Assembly (NCBI GenBank): GCA_965237985.1
Contig: OZ250161.1
Location: 1,178,001 to 1,242,000 of the forward strand
DNA length: 64,000 bases
Source: G965212025 sp965237985
GTDB lineage: Bacteria > Pseudomonadota > Gammaproteobacteria > Poriferisulfidales > Oxydemutatoraceae
Reading direction: 5' to 3'
Numbering within the stretch: position 1 is the first letter of the stretch; the number at the start of each line of letters is the position of its first letter. The notes below the pieces were generated by a model. It ran no database searches, had not been told where the DNA came from, and saw only the letters and a program-made list of their open reading frames with translations. Both the position numbers and the translations under genes were made by a program. This document shows, one piece after another, positions 27,129-36,322 of this stretch.

Positions 27129-28109
27129 TTACCACCAATTCTGCCAGTCGCTGACCACGCCCATATCATAACGACTGACTGTCCCGCATGAATCAAACTT
27201 CGGAAAATTCAGCAGATGCTGTTTCATTTTGCCCGGCCAGTCGTCGTCACGATCAATCACTTTCACCAAGTGACGGGTGATGGACAACAACAGGAATGTT
27301 TTCCTCATCAGTTCCTTCCCGCCAAGGAAGCCGTCACACCAGCTGATTTCGCCTGGCCCGGGAAGTTCTGGCTGAGCATCGCTGGGAATATCACGGTTCC
27401 ACAACCTGCAAAAGTGTGCCGCATTGTTTCTCAAGTCGTTCAGGACACGTAGCCAGCTACGAAAAACCCCTGTTTTTTCGACACCGTATTTGACCGAAAT
27501 TTCTTTCTGGTAAGACGGCTGTATTCCTTGAAAAATCCGTGCTGTAGTCCCGAAATCCCAAACTTCACAGGCAATCCAGATCGGAAATGGCATCTTGTCC
27601 CCATGTTTCTTCCGGTAGTGTTTCACAAAATCTTCCGAGGAACTTTCCAGTTGGCGCAAATGCTTGTCTTGCAATTCTGCAAACTGGCTTTTGCCTGTAC
27701 GAGGGCCGTCTAGACGTGTAAATCCATGCCAGAATGCGCTTTTCTTGGTATGTGCAAAGAGGTCGTGTCTGCCGAGCAGATAAGTAATATCCACGCGCAA
27801 CTTCACTTCAATACTTTCCAAAGCCTCCAGAACCAGCGACCGAAGTTTTTTGTCAAACTCGTAAAGCTTGACGACATCGGTGAAGCTGGTTTCAGGATAG
27901 TAGTCATCGTCCTTGCCGGCACCGGGTTCTGAACCCTGCGCAGCGTTGGTTCGAAAAGAGTGGAAGTAGCCGCTGAGACGGTAATAGCCAATTTTTTCAA
28001 GGTAATTCAGGGCACTTTTCTCGTCGGGAATCTGCATGCCCCGTAACTTCAGCAATCCAAGTTGCTCAGGAAAAGACTTCCAGCCCTTTCTATATTCCGA
28101 GGTGCTCAT
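27129..28109 (-). CDS. Abi_2 (AbiD/AbiF-like) abortive infection protein
   Basis: Protein of 326 residues of the Abi_2 family, phage-defence proteins that stop growth of infected cells. Seen: L-x-K-I-G-Y-Y-R-L-S-G-Y (residues 38-48), a K-L-Y-E-F-D-K-x-L-R helix, the W-D-F-G motif near 184, and R227-N-N-A-A-H232 followed by R-L-W-N-R, the HEPN-type R-x4-H site expected of an RNase. All key residues are present, so it may be active. It is the only apparently intact stand-alone defence gene in the window. It lies alone between the RDD gene and a 360-base gene-free stretch. Confidence 0.85.
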   Translation of the reverse strand: MSTSEYRKGWKSFPEQLGLLKLRGMQIPDEKSALNYLEKIGYYRLSGYFHSFRTNAAQGSEPGAGKDDDYYPETSFTDVVKLYEFDKKLRSLVLEALESIEVKLRVDITYLLGRHDLFAHTKKSAFWHGFTRLDGPRTGKSQFAELQDKHLRQLESSSEDFVKHYRKKHGDKMPFPIWIACEVWDFGTTARIFQGIQPSYQKEISVKYGVEKTGVFRSWLRVLNDLRNNAAHFCRLWNRDIPSDAQPELPGPGEISWCDGFLGGKELMRKTFLLLSITRHLVKVIDRDDDWPGKMKQHLLNFPKFDSCGTVSRYDMGVVSDWQNWW

Positions 28110-28471
28110 CAGGAAGCAATGGGGATTTTCGGCTCCACAGGAATTTTTAAACTGAACTCGCTTCCATTTTCACCGAAAAACCGCAACATTTTCAATACTG
28201 GCAATCCGCACGCTTCCACCCGCTTGACAATGGAGTTGTCCGCAGCCCTACCCAAGACTTGACAGGCTGTCCGTGAAAATGCCGGGTATGCAGAATTTCT
28301 TCACTTTTCCAGTCATGGCTCTCGGATGTGACTTGTCGGCCAATCGGACGGAACGAACTACAACCTGCCGCGTCTACGTTCTACGATCGCATTTTAGTAC
28401 CAGTGAGGTGCTGATCAATATTTCGGAGAAAGTGAACGAAACAGCAACAAGACCGGCCTGTTCGTGTGAGC
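28110..28471. other. Gene-free stretch
   Basis: I see no gene here. It separates the Abi gene start from the end of the GDCCxxP gene and should hold the Abi promoter, but no convincing hexamers stand out. Confidence 0.4.
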
Positions 28472-28708
28472 TCACGAACAGCATTCACCCTGCCGCTTTT
28501 TCAGGTCGCGCCGTGCCTGTTGAATCGGCGGACACGGGACTGTGCCGTATGAGCAGAATACGCAACAATCACCCGGCTTGGGCTTGAGCAAAAGACCGCA
28601 GCACACACATTCATAGTAGTACTGGCAGCTGTCTGTCGGCATGACCTCGACAACCTGGTGCCCACACCCTGGACAGGTCAATGCCGAATTCAGTTCAAGT
28701 GTGGACAT
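28472..28708 (-). CDS. GDCCxxP-domain small protein
   Basis: Protein of 78 residues rich in cysteine. It begins M-S-T-L-E-L-N-S-A-L-T-C-P-G-C-G-H and contains GDCCVFCSYG followed by V-P-C-P-P-I-Q, the signature of the GDCCxxP domain family. Such proteins occur often near heavy-metal (mercury) resistance genes and may bind metal, but their function is not established. No metal-resistance partner is present here. It is divergent from erpA, with about 200 bases between the two starts. Confidence 0.85.
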   Translation of the reverse strand: MSTLELNSALTCPGCGHQVVEVMPTDSCQYYYECVCCGLLLKPKPGDCCVFCSYGTVPCPPIQQARRDLKKRQGECCS

Positions 28709-28904
28709 AGGTAGATGCTATGCTACACTTGTCGGCAGGGCTTATTGAGTTAACTTGTACTTGTTTATCAGCCTAGCTTGTCAGCTTGGCTTACCGATAG
28801 TCGGTTAGCGGTGTGTTGGGGGGCTTTCGGAGCAAGTTTTGCCGGAGGGAGCCCGACCCCACCTTTGTTGAAGATTACGGTTCAAACTCTGGAGGGCAAA
28901 ACAA

Positions 28905-29267
28905 ATGGATACAGAAATTGCTGCTTTTGAGGACGCCGACGTGCCTCTGGTTTTTACCGAGGCGGCGGCGACAAAGGTCAGGTCACTGATGGAGGAAGAA
29001 AAAAACAACAGTCTCATGTTGCGGGTTTTCGTCAGCGGTGGCGGTTGCTCCGGTTTTCAGTATGGCTTTACTTTTGATGAAAACACACAGGAAGGCGATA
29101 CCGAAGTAAAGAAAAACGGAGTCACTTTGCTCGTCGACCCGATGAGCTTTCAATACTTGACAGGCGCCGAGATCGATTTCACAGAAGGGCTTGAAGGTTC
29201 ACAGTTTGTGATCCGCAACCCCAATGCCACGACCACCTGCGGTTGCGGTTCTTCTTTCACAGTCTGA
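28905..29267 (+). CDS. erpA: Iron-sulfur cluster insertion protein ErpA
   Basis: A-type carrier of 120 residues that hands [4Fe-4S] clusters to target enzymes. The three ligands are in place: C48 in SGGGCSGF, and C112 and C114 in T-C-G-C-G-S-S-F. The length and the V-D-P-M-S block match ErpA rather than IscA. The ATG follows TGGAGGG with a good gap. It meets the M23 peptidase gene tail to tail, the same pairing as in many betaproteobacteria. A weak 7-bp hairpin (GAGGGGA / TCTCCTC, about 29288-29305) follows without a T run. Confidence 0.92.
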   Translation: MDTEIAAFEDADVPLVFTEAAATKVRSLMEEEKNNSLMLRVFVSGGGCSGFQYGFTFDENTQEGDTEVKKNGVTLLVDPMSFQYLTGAEIDFTEGLEGSQFVIRNPNATTTCGCGSSFTV

Positions 29268-29351
29268 AAAAAATCCGACCTTTGCCGAGGGGATGTCTCT
29301 CCTCAGGCCTGTTTCCTGACTTTCAGTCGGCAACCGACATATGTCGCCGGA

Positions 29352-30758
29352 CTATCGGGCGGAATCTGCCAGCACCAGCTTATTGATGCGACTGAACATA
29401 GGGTCGGTAGCTTGCGCGAAAAGCTTGCGCTCCTGTTTTGGCAGGGGGAGTGCCGCCGGGAGATGTACCCTTAGGGGGTCTTTGTGTACCCCATTCACGC
29501 GGAACTCATAATGCAGGTGCGGGCCTGTTGCGTACCCTGTAGACCCAACATAACCAATCACATTTCCCTGCTTTACCCGACTGCTTTTACGTTGGCCTTT
29601 CTTGAATTTTTGCAAATGCGCAGATAAGGTGCTGTACCCTCCCCCATGACGGATGATCACGACATTACCATAGCTCTTTTTGCGACCGTGAAAAACAATC
29701 GTGCCATCCCCGGAGGCCTGTACCGGCGTGCCGGCGGGAGCAGCATAATCCACTCCCCGGTGAGGCATGACAACCTTGAAAAGTGGATGCAGGCGTCTAG
29801 GGTTGTAACGAGAACTGACCCGGGTAAATTTCAACGGGTTTCTCAAAAAAGCTTTTCTGACGTTCAGCCCCGAAGGAGTGAAATAACCCCCTTCACCATT
29901 TGACTGACGATAAAACGCCGCCTCGTACAGTCTGTTGCGATTGCGAAACCTGACCGCCAACACTCTACCATCACCCAGTTTGCTCCCCCTCAGATATTCC
30001 TCTTCATACAGCACGGCGAAGTGGTCACCTTTGCGAATGTCATTCACGAAGTCAATATCCCAGGCAAGGATGTTCGCCATGGAAATGATCACTTTGTCTG
30101 ACAAACCAGCCTGCTGTGCATCCAGATAAAAAGAGTCCTCTATTTTCCCGCTGGCAAATGTCACTTTTTTCTCTGTGGCGAAGACCCGCCTGCTGGGCTG
30201 AAAACCAGACTCATTTCTTTCCAAAACGTGGTGCAGCGTCGGCTGTTTTTCATACACCAATACGGTCAGGCGACCGGAAGTTGATTCCATGCGCAGAATG
30301 TCATTCGGCAACAGTTTATGAAAAGGGTGCAGGCGTTCGCCCAGTGCCAGCACGTCGGGAATAGCCTCTTTGTGTCCAGAGCGGTAGAGAATTCCGGAAA
30401 GAGTGTCGTTTTTCTTGATTTTCAGACGACGCACGTCCACCTTGATTTTCGGCTTGACCGGCGCGGGTTCTGGAGTCAGCGCAGGGAGTGTTGCCAGTTG
30501 CGCCGCCGTGACCGCCACCGCCCGGGACTCCACCTGTGGCACATCTTTCGGCATCAGCAGTTGCGTCCCGACGTGTGGAGCAGGTGGGGCCGCGGCACTG
30601 CTGTCATCAGCCTGCTGCAATTCCACCGCATCTTTCGCGTTTGCAAACAACACGAAAACAATCAGGCCGAGGGACAGAAGCCCACTCCAACATATTTTCC
30701 TTGTCAGAGGTTCGCGTTTCAATCTTGTGTCAATCTGATGATGGTTTTCCAAAGCCAC
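29352..30758 (-). CDS. M23 peptidoglycan DD-metalloendopeptidase
   Basis: Protein of 468 residues. A single membrane helix (about 22-40) is followed by a proline/alanine-rich linker to about residue 105, an OapA/LysM-like domain (110-260) and the M23 zinc peptidase. The zinc site is complete: H333-x3-D337 and H414-x-H416, with H381 as a catalytic histidine. It cuts peptide crosslinks in the cell wall from the periplasmic side, so the cell has or remodels peptidoglycan. The layout is that of the MepM/YebA group. It converges on erpA. Confidence 0.9.
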   Translation of the reverse strand: MALENHHQIDTRLKREPLTRKICWSGLLSLGLIVFVLFANAKDAVELQQADDSSAAAPPAPHVGTQLLMPKDVPQVESRAVAVTAAQLATLPALTPEPAPVKPKIKVDVRRLKIKKNDTLSGILYRSGHKEAIPDVLALGERLHPFHKLLPNDILRMESTSGRLTVLVYEKQPTLHHVLERNESGFQPSRRVFATEKKVTFASGKIEDSFYLDAQQAGLSDKVIISMANILAWDIDFVNDIRKGDHFAVLYEEEYLRGSKLGDGRVLAVRFRNRNRLYEAAFYRQSNGEGGYFTPSGLNVRKAFLRNPLKFTRVSSRYNPRRLHPLFKVVMPHRGVDYAAPAGTPVQASGDGTIVFHGRKKSYGNVVIIRHGGGYSTLSAHLQKFKKGQRKSSRVKQGNVIGYVGSTGYATGPHLHYEFRVNGVHKDPLRVHLPAALPLPKQERKLFAQATDPMFSRINKLVLADSAR

Positions 30759-31444
30759 AGCTATTTCGTGAAAAACAACCTAAACGGGCTGCAACTGTCA
30801 GTTTGCGGCCCAGCCGGAACCACGCAGGTGCCTGGACTTCAGATCATTTGCCAACAGCAACGTTGAACGCCAGACCGCGGGATTCTATTATATTTTAGTA
30901 CCTTAAGCACCACCCACAGGTGTTGCCTGCATTTCTTGCCGAGCTGCAGAAAACCGCAACAGGAACGGAAAAATCCCATACCCCTGAAACTGTAGCCTCC
31001 GAGGTGCTGAAAAAACAAGCATGTCGAGAGTTGCTGCCCGGCAATTTTGTCTGTTGAAACACCTTGGTTCTTTGCGCTGGCGCCCCGGATGCAAAAACCT
31101 TCGCTTATGGGGACCATTCAAGAAAATTCATCGTGTTTTGGTCGCCTGTACCTCGCTGAACCGGACCGGTCAAAGAAACGGTGATTGAAATTTGCGTTGG
31201 GGCGTGCACTCCATATCCCATGAACAGCCAGTGACTGGCAGGAGCCGATGTTGGAGTAAGCAAAAGTTCGTTTCAGATCTGATGTTGACCGCTTTCCGAA
31301 GGCAGGCAGAAAAAACCAGAAATTTGGAAGCTAGGGTTCCCCCGGCCGAGAAAGTGAAAAAAACAAAACTGGTTTATAATGGAGTCTAAACAGACAGTCT
31401 CCAAATCCGGAAAGTCTGTGGGTTGATATTGGAGGAAAGTTACA
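30759..31444. other. Gene-free stretch upstream of the 171-residue protein
   Basis: No gene is recognised. Close to its end a TATAAT (31375-31380) lies some 65 bases before the next start and is a plausible -10 element, with no clear -35. A similar TATAATGAGG stands at 34501-34510 and TACAATGAGG upstream of the gene at 47866, but I cannot show that they are related promoters. Confidence 0.4.
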
Positions 31445-31960
31445 ATGAATTCAGGTCTTACGTCGATGTTTGCGAAATACAGCAGTGCGTATGCCAGGAA
31501 AAGCGGGAACGAAGATGGAAGCTACACGCCCCTGGGGGGAAAAGAACTTAAAAATTCGGCATACGATGAAATTCATGTCTACATGCACGACAACGACTAC
31601 AAAATGGAGATTAAAAAACGCGGGGGAAATTTTTTCAGCAGAGCAGTGTGCTGGCTGAAAGACCGACTTTTCCCGACTTTGGCCCCTTTCATGCCAGTCA
31701 ATGAAGCCGAAGAAGAGAGAAAGGGACAGGGACTGGACGAATTCACCACAGATCTCCTAGGTGCCCTGGAAAGTTTGGGAGAATCTAAACCGCTTGAACA
31801 CCGCCTGATCCAAAAAATAGACACCGCGCGTGATCGCTACGGTGCCGTGCGCTCAGGAACTGTCTATAGCATCCTCAGTGACTTGGCTACACTTGCGAAA
31901 CAACGAAACCGTGTCGACGAAATTCCCGAGTATGCAAAAAACGCTTTTGATGACTCTTGA
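31445..31960 (+). CDS. Unknown protein with FF-S-R-x-V-x-WLK segment
   Basis: Protein of 171 residues with no family I can name. The N-terminus is polar. A basic amphipathic/hydrophobic segment, FFSRAVCWLKDRLF (63-76), is followed by an acidic helix (85-100) and further helices. The same kind of segment, FFNRVVRWLKTHL, occurs in the next protein (32157), and FFTWTVHCLRYQF lies at the same relative place in the array family. It could be a membrane-binding helix; a secreted effector role is only a guess. The start is well supported: TTGGAGGAAAGTTACA-ATG. Confidence 0.6.
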   Translation: MNSGLTSMFAKYSSAYARKSGNEDGSYTPLGGKELKNSAYDEIHVYMHDNDYKMEIKKRGGNFFSRAVCWLKDRLFPTLAPFMPVNEAEEERKGQGLDEFTTDLLGALESLGESKPLEHRLIQKIDTARDRYGAVRSGTVYSILSDLATLAKQRNRVDEIPEYAKNAFDDS

Positions 31961-31976
31961 TGGGTCAGCGTGTAGA

Positions 31977-32118
31977 ATGAGGGAACAGATTTTTTTGGAC
32001 AGCGTGCGCAACCGGCGTGATTTTCGCGATTCTGAGCGGATGTCAAGGCGGCGGTTCTGCACCAGCAGACGCGGTGGACAGCGATGGAAGCAGAACAAAC
32101 AAAAACTCCTGTGCATGA
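31977..32118 (+). pseudogene. Frameshifted small lipoprotein
   Basis: Starting at ATG 31977, the frame M-R-E-Q-I-F breaks at a run of seven T (31990-31996). In the adjacent frame a perfect lipoprotein signal follows: W-T-A-C-A-T-G-V-I-F-A-I-L-S-G-C, with lipobox L-S-G-C, then Q-G-G-G-S and a short polar tail ending at TGA 32116. Removing one T would give a lipoprotein of about 46 residues, about 24 after processing. It could be a phase-variable gene, a decayed one or a sequencing slip. It lies between the two unknown FF-x-R proteins. Confidence 0.4.
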
Positions 32119-32156
32119 AATAGACTTCGCGGGATTGATGCGCAACTGAGGCTAAA

Positions 32157-33299
32157 ATGAGAATCCAAGGACTATTTTCAATATTCAGCGGAAGTCATAC
32201 CCGCCAAAGAGCTGAAAGTGCACAGGCAGGACTTCTCAGCCAGGAAAATATCAATGCTTCGCCCAGGATCGGTAAAATAAAGACTTTTTTCAACCGCGTT
32301 GTGCGATGGCTTAAAACACACCTGTCTTGCCGGAAGAAACAGGCGCGCTCCGATCTGGTCCGTAGTGTCCTTGGCGACACCACGACAGCGGGTACGGAAA
32401 CGACAGTCAGACATGGACCTACGGCTCCGGTTCTAAAAGGTAGACATGCTTCGGCTTCAGCAAGGAGTCAACTCGGGACCTCCTGGTCGGTGATGGGACA
32501 TGCAGTCGCCAACAACAGTGACAGCCGGCACCCTTTGCCGGAGTGGAGGCAAGCACTCAGTGCACAAGACGAAATTCTTGCTTCCGGATCGGACACTGCA
32601 GACTTTGCTGTGGACACGGAGCGATCGGATCGAGTCGATGATCAAGAACCTCTGGATCAGCCCGGGCACGGTCTTCAAGAAGTGTCAAGAGCAACAACCC
32701 CACAAAGGCCAGATGCCCCACCGGCAGCAAACCGGCTTCCCACTGAAAGGCAACAGAAACAGTCTTGTTTCATTCGTAACACAGATCAGGTATTTACAAA
32801 ATTTCTGGTCTGCCATAAAAGTCTTGACCCCGATATAGAACGCGAACGCGATTTTTTCAATGTGCGATTGGAACACGAGTTCCTCGAGGTTGCCAAGGAA
32901 GTCGCAACAGAGATACTCGGGACGAACAATAAGCAGTGCCGTGTGTCAACACAGGGCATGGTTGCCAACCGGGTTTTTTACAGGATTACCCACAAAGAAA
33001 AACATGTGGTCGAGTACTACGATGAGGGGAAGAAAGTTTTGAGGCGTGCTGTCAACTCCCACAATGCGTATTGCCATTCGCATGGTGATGCTGGATACGA
33101 TCAGGCGCTGCTGGATAACGTAACACTGCCTTGGGACCAGAAAAAACAAGAACAACTTGTGATCGACGACCTCAAGAAGAAATTCAAGAATCAGTACAGA
33201 GATTTTCTCTGCGACGATCAATTTGAAAGAAATAGATCGAAATTGAGAAACCCGTTCACCACCAGCAAAAAAACCAGTCCAAGACCAAAGGAACCCTGA
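32157..33299 (+). CDS. Unknown protein with FF-N-R-x-V-x-WLK segment
   Basis: Protein of 380 residues without a recognised family. Residues 43-56 (TFFNRVVRWLKTHL) resemble the segment in the gene at 31445, followed by a basic K/R cluster. Residues 70-210 are low complexity, rich in S, T, D, Q and P, and look disordered. A more ordered domain at about 215-350 has regular helices (E-R-x-F-F-N-V-R-L-E-H-E-F-L) and a Y-Y-D-E-G-K-K strand. The tail is rich in K, S and P. There is no signal peptide. The ATG follows TGAGGCTAAA. An effector-like protein is a possible reading, not shown. Confidence 0.6.
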   Translation: MRIQGLFSIFSGSHTRQRAESAQAGLLSQENINASPRIGKIKTFFNRVVRWLKTHLSCRKKQARSDLVRSVLGDTTTAGTETTVRHGPTAPVLKGRHASASARSQLGTSWSVMGHAVANNSDSRHPLPEWRQALSAQDEILASGSDTADFAVDTERSDRVDDQEPLDQPGHGLQEVSRATTPQRPDAPPAANRLPTERQQKQSCFIRNTDQVFTKFLVCHKSLDPDIERERDFFNVRLEHEFLEVAKEVATEILGTNNKQCRVSTQGMVANRVFYRITHKEKHVVEYYDEGKKVLRRAVNSHNAYCHSHGDAGYDQALLDNVTLPWDQKKQEQLVIDDLKKKFKNQYRDFLCDDQFERNRSKLRNPFTTSKKTSPRPKEP

Positions 33300-34812
33300 T
33301 TGACGATTAAAGACCATGAAATTTACATTCCCACTGAAGATGGTCACCCGCTGTACCTGGACGCGTTTGCCGGAGCTAGAGGGTGAACTTTATCGCCATT
33401 GAACCTGCTGTGAGCAGATTTCCTGGTGGAGTGAGCGTGTACTTCCATAACAAGAGCTGGGCAAGACGCTTTTCCCGACCTATCTGGCAGGAAAGGCAAC
33501 CCGAACATCGTTCTGGCGGCTTGGAACCATTATTTCGGATTTGCTTCCGTAGCAAAACCTTCAACCACATAGAACGACTGACAGCGCCCCCCACTTCGGG
33601 CTGTCGCAGCCCGGCAACGATCAGCCACTGACGGCTCCTCCCCCACCGGGTTTGGCATTTAACTTTGCCGACAGACTTCTCGACCGCGCAGGACGACTCA
33701 CACTGCCTCCATAACTCCTTTGCCCTGACATCCTGTTTGGATTTCCCATAAAAAAGACTCCCAAACTTGATTGGTCGCCTCTTGAAAAACAAGAAACAGA
33801 GAACACCATTTCGTGACATTCATAGCCTGTGAAACTTTGGCGGTTTCAAAATTTCTCGGGTAGATATCTATGGAATAAAGCCACCTCACAGCATTGGTTT
33901 GTCTAGTCGGGACATCCTGAGAAACCCCGGGCCGGGCAGACATTTTCCGAGCTAATAAAACAGGCTGTAAAACCGGGAAACTCTGATTTGTCGTTCAGGT
34001 TCCGGGGCGTGGATTGGTCGCCGTTGAGGGAAAGCCACTGGACCGGCAGTGTCCCCCCACCGGGGCGACGGTGCCGCACAGCAGCGAACAGCATCGGGCG
34101 TCGCCAAGGGGAGCACGAGTTTCGCCGACTCCTGCAAGCCATGGTCTTGACGAGCAGACTCCTCAGGAGACCGCAGATTTTTGCAGACACGGCAACGAAT
34201 GGCTGGTTGCGGGACGGCTGCCACAATTGTCCAGGCACTCGTACAACAACGAAACAAACTGAGAGTCATAACCACAGATATGGCATGAGAGCTCATCAGA
34301 TGGCGGCATCCCGGCGAACAGGATTCGACGCAAAGCCTTGTTATGAACAATTGGCGGTCAGGAAATCTGAGTACGGGGCAATTCGGCCTGGCGGGAATAC
34401 TCACACAAAGTTCAAAAAAACAGCAACCCAAGACTTCGCGGTGGAATCAAAGAGGGCGCAGTTTCCCGTTGAACAGGGGAATCAACAGTCAGGTACTCTG
34501 TATAATGAGGTAGGTGTCCAGCCTCGGGAAAGTTCGTAATCGGGGGCATTCTGAGCTAGTCTCGCCTTATGGTTTCCGGCGTCTTCCTGAGGGAGCAGGA
34601 AGCATCTGTCAGGATTTAGACAGAGTCGTGTACCCCACGAACCAGAACACCATGAGGGAGATCGCGTTGGGACAAGAAAGGATTCTTTCGGCGTCTGATG
34701 TTGCTTTGTTTCCCGAAATTCAGCCAGAAAAAAAAGACCAAAAATTGAAGACCGGTCAATCCTTGCTTAAATCAGAGTTCCGCCCTGCCCTATGGCAGCT
34801 TAGCCAGGCTCG
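33300..34812. other. 1.5-kb stretch without recognisable genes
   Basis: Open frames of up to 180 codons exist on the plus strand (for example 33988-34539), but their composition is not protein-like and none has a motif or a ribosome binding site. A TATAAT at 34501 resembles the one at 31375. The region may contain the worn remains of unknown genes like those at 31.4-33.3 kb. Confidence 0.4.
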
Positions 34813-35531
34813 ATGAACGATGTCTGGCATCATGGGCAGCAATTGCTCAGAATGGGGAATCTCCCGGAGAAACGGCTTTCGGCTTTTTTTGCCCGCGGCA
34901 ACGAAATCGCAGTTGCGCACATACAAAAACTTTGTTCCCCTCTTGCCAACAAAAATGACTGCCAGATTCTTGTTTACGGTCCGGCACACTGCGGCAAAAC
35001 GCATTTGTTGCAGGCGGCATGCCGCACCATGGCTGAAAGCAACCGAGACAGTGCCTATTTTTCCTTGGCCAGACATTTATCGACCGGGACCCGGTTTCTG
35101 GTCGGGTTGGAAAAAACGGCTTTGCTGGCAATCGATGACGTGCACCTCGCCAGTGAACAACACGAGCTGCAACTGTTACGGCTGATCGAAGCAGTACGAA
35201 GCGCCGGTGGGCGCTTGCTGGTCAGCAGCCGCAAAGCTCCCCAGGAGATAAATGAGATGTTGCCTGACTTAAAGTCGCGCCTGGTTTGGGGAGCGACTTA
35301 CCGCTTGCGGGAAGTTGCAGATCACGACCGGCGGGATGCGGTTTTTTTTTCTTTGCCAGTCGGGGTTGCGCGGTCACGAAAGCAACCGTGCGCTATATTT
35401 TGAACCATTACCCACGTGACACGACCACGATTTGTGAACTGGTAAAGCGTTTGTGCCGCCTGGCACAACAGCAGAAAAGGCAGATTAGCGTGCCTTTCGT
35501 CCGCGAAAATCTGGGTAAAAGCCCAGAATAA
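34813..35531 (+). pseudogene. hda: Hda-like DnaA regulator, frameshifted at a T9 run
   Basis: Hda, a DnaA-like AAA+ protein, works with the DNA clamp to switch off DnaA-ATP. The first frame (34813-35403) covers the AAA+ core: Walker A region G-P-A-H-C-G-K-T-H-L-L, Walker B LLAIDDVH, and S-R-L-x-W-G before the lid. It then leaves the family sequence at GTTTTTTTTTC (35341-35351). The second frame resumes exactly there: FFFASRG, then VRYILNHYPRD, E-L-V-K-R-L and V-P-F-V-R-E-N-L, the proper Hda ending at 35531. A one-base length change in the T run restores a protein of about 235 residues. Transcriptional slippage could still make it. The Walker A has C where G is usual. Confidence 0.75.
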
Positions 35532-35728
35532 TTCAGCCTTGGCCACTGGCTTCAGGTACCTTGCCTCAGCCGCTGAATTTCAAAGCCCTGCCGCGAAGGT
35601 TCCAATAACCCGCCAAGATTTTCCACAAGCGGGTCAGAAGTAACTCCGCTGAAGATTTCAGCTCGACATGGCACGTCGCCTTGGCCAGAAACTGCTTGCC
35701 GGGCACGGGTTTCCATTGGTGTTGAAGT

Positions 35729-36322
35729 TCATGCTCGACCCGTGCCTCCTCGAGAAGCCGTGCGGATCATCAAGGTGCAATGAGTGGCTGCGCCTTTGAT
35801 TTTCCGGTGTATGGCCCAATCCTCGCCAGGCAGGTCAACGCAAGTGCTGGCTTCGTGTTCTGCGTAAATCAACGCGCGGTCGCTTAGTAAGCCCTCTTGA
35901 CCGGCAAGCAGCTTCAAGGTTTTTCCCAACAAGTCACTGTGGAAGGGAGGATCAAGAAAAACGATGTCGTATTGTTTTTTGCAGCTGTGAAGGAATTTTG
36001 CGGCACTGGACTTCACGGTTTTGATGTTGCTGGCACCAAGATTTTTCACTTCGTTTCTCATGCACAGATAGGTCTGCCTGTCTTTTTCAACCAAGGTGGC
36101 ACACCTTGCACCACGTGATACCGCTTCCAGGCCCAGTGCGCCGCTCCCGGCAAAAAGATCCAGACACGCCGCCCCGTCGATATAAGGCGTGAGAAAATTA
36201 AAAAGCGTTTCGCGAACGCGGTCTGCCGTCGGGCGCATTTCCGCCCTGCAGCTTACGAATTGCAGTTTCCGCCCACGCCAACATCCGGCGATGATCCGCA
36301 ACTTGCCGATTTTTTGTTTCAC
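35729..36322 (-). CDS. rsmD: 16S rRNA (guanine966-N2)-methyltransferase
   Basis: SAM-dependent methyltransferase of 197 residues that modifies G966 of 16S rRNA. Seen: the family's MRPTADRVRETLFNFL, the SAM loop DLFAGSGALGLEA, and the catalytic D-P-P-F. The start is GTG at 36322, overlapping the stop of the M16 gene before it (GTGA). It forms one unit with the two M16 peptidase genes, an order common in betaproteobacteria. The genes that often follow (coaD, ferredoxin) are absent; the 197 bases to the hda end contain nothing I recognise. Confidence 0.93.
   Translation of the reverse strand: MKQKIGKLRIIAGCWRGRKLQFVSCRAEMRPTADRVRETLFNFLTPYIDGAACLDLFAGSGALGLEAVSRGARCATLVEKDRQTYLCMRNEVKNLGASNIKTVKSSAAKFLHSCKKQYDIVFLDPPFHSDLLGKTLKLLAGQEGLLSDRALIYAEHEASTCVDLPGEDWAIHRKIKGAATHCTLMIRTASRGGTGRA

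Noticed and set aside
29288..29305. Terminator behind erpA
   Set aside because: The 7-bp stem has a G-T pair and no T run follows; too weak to list as a terminator.
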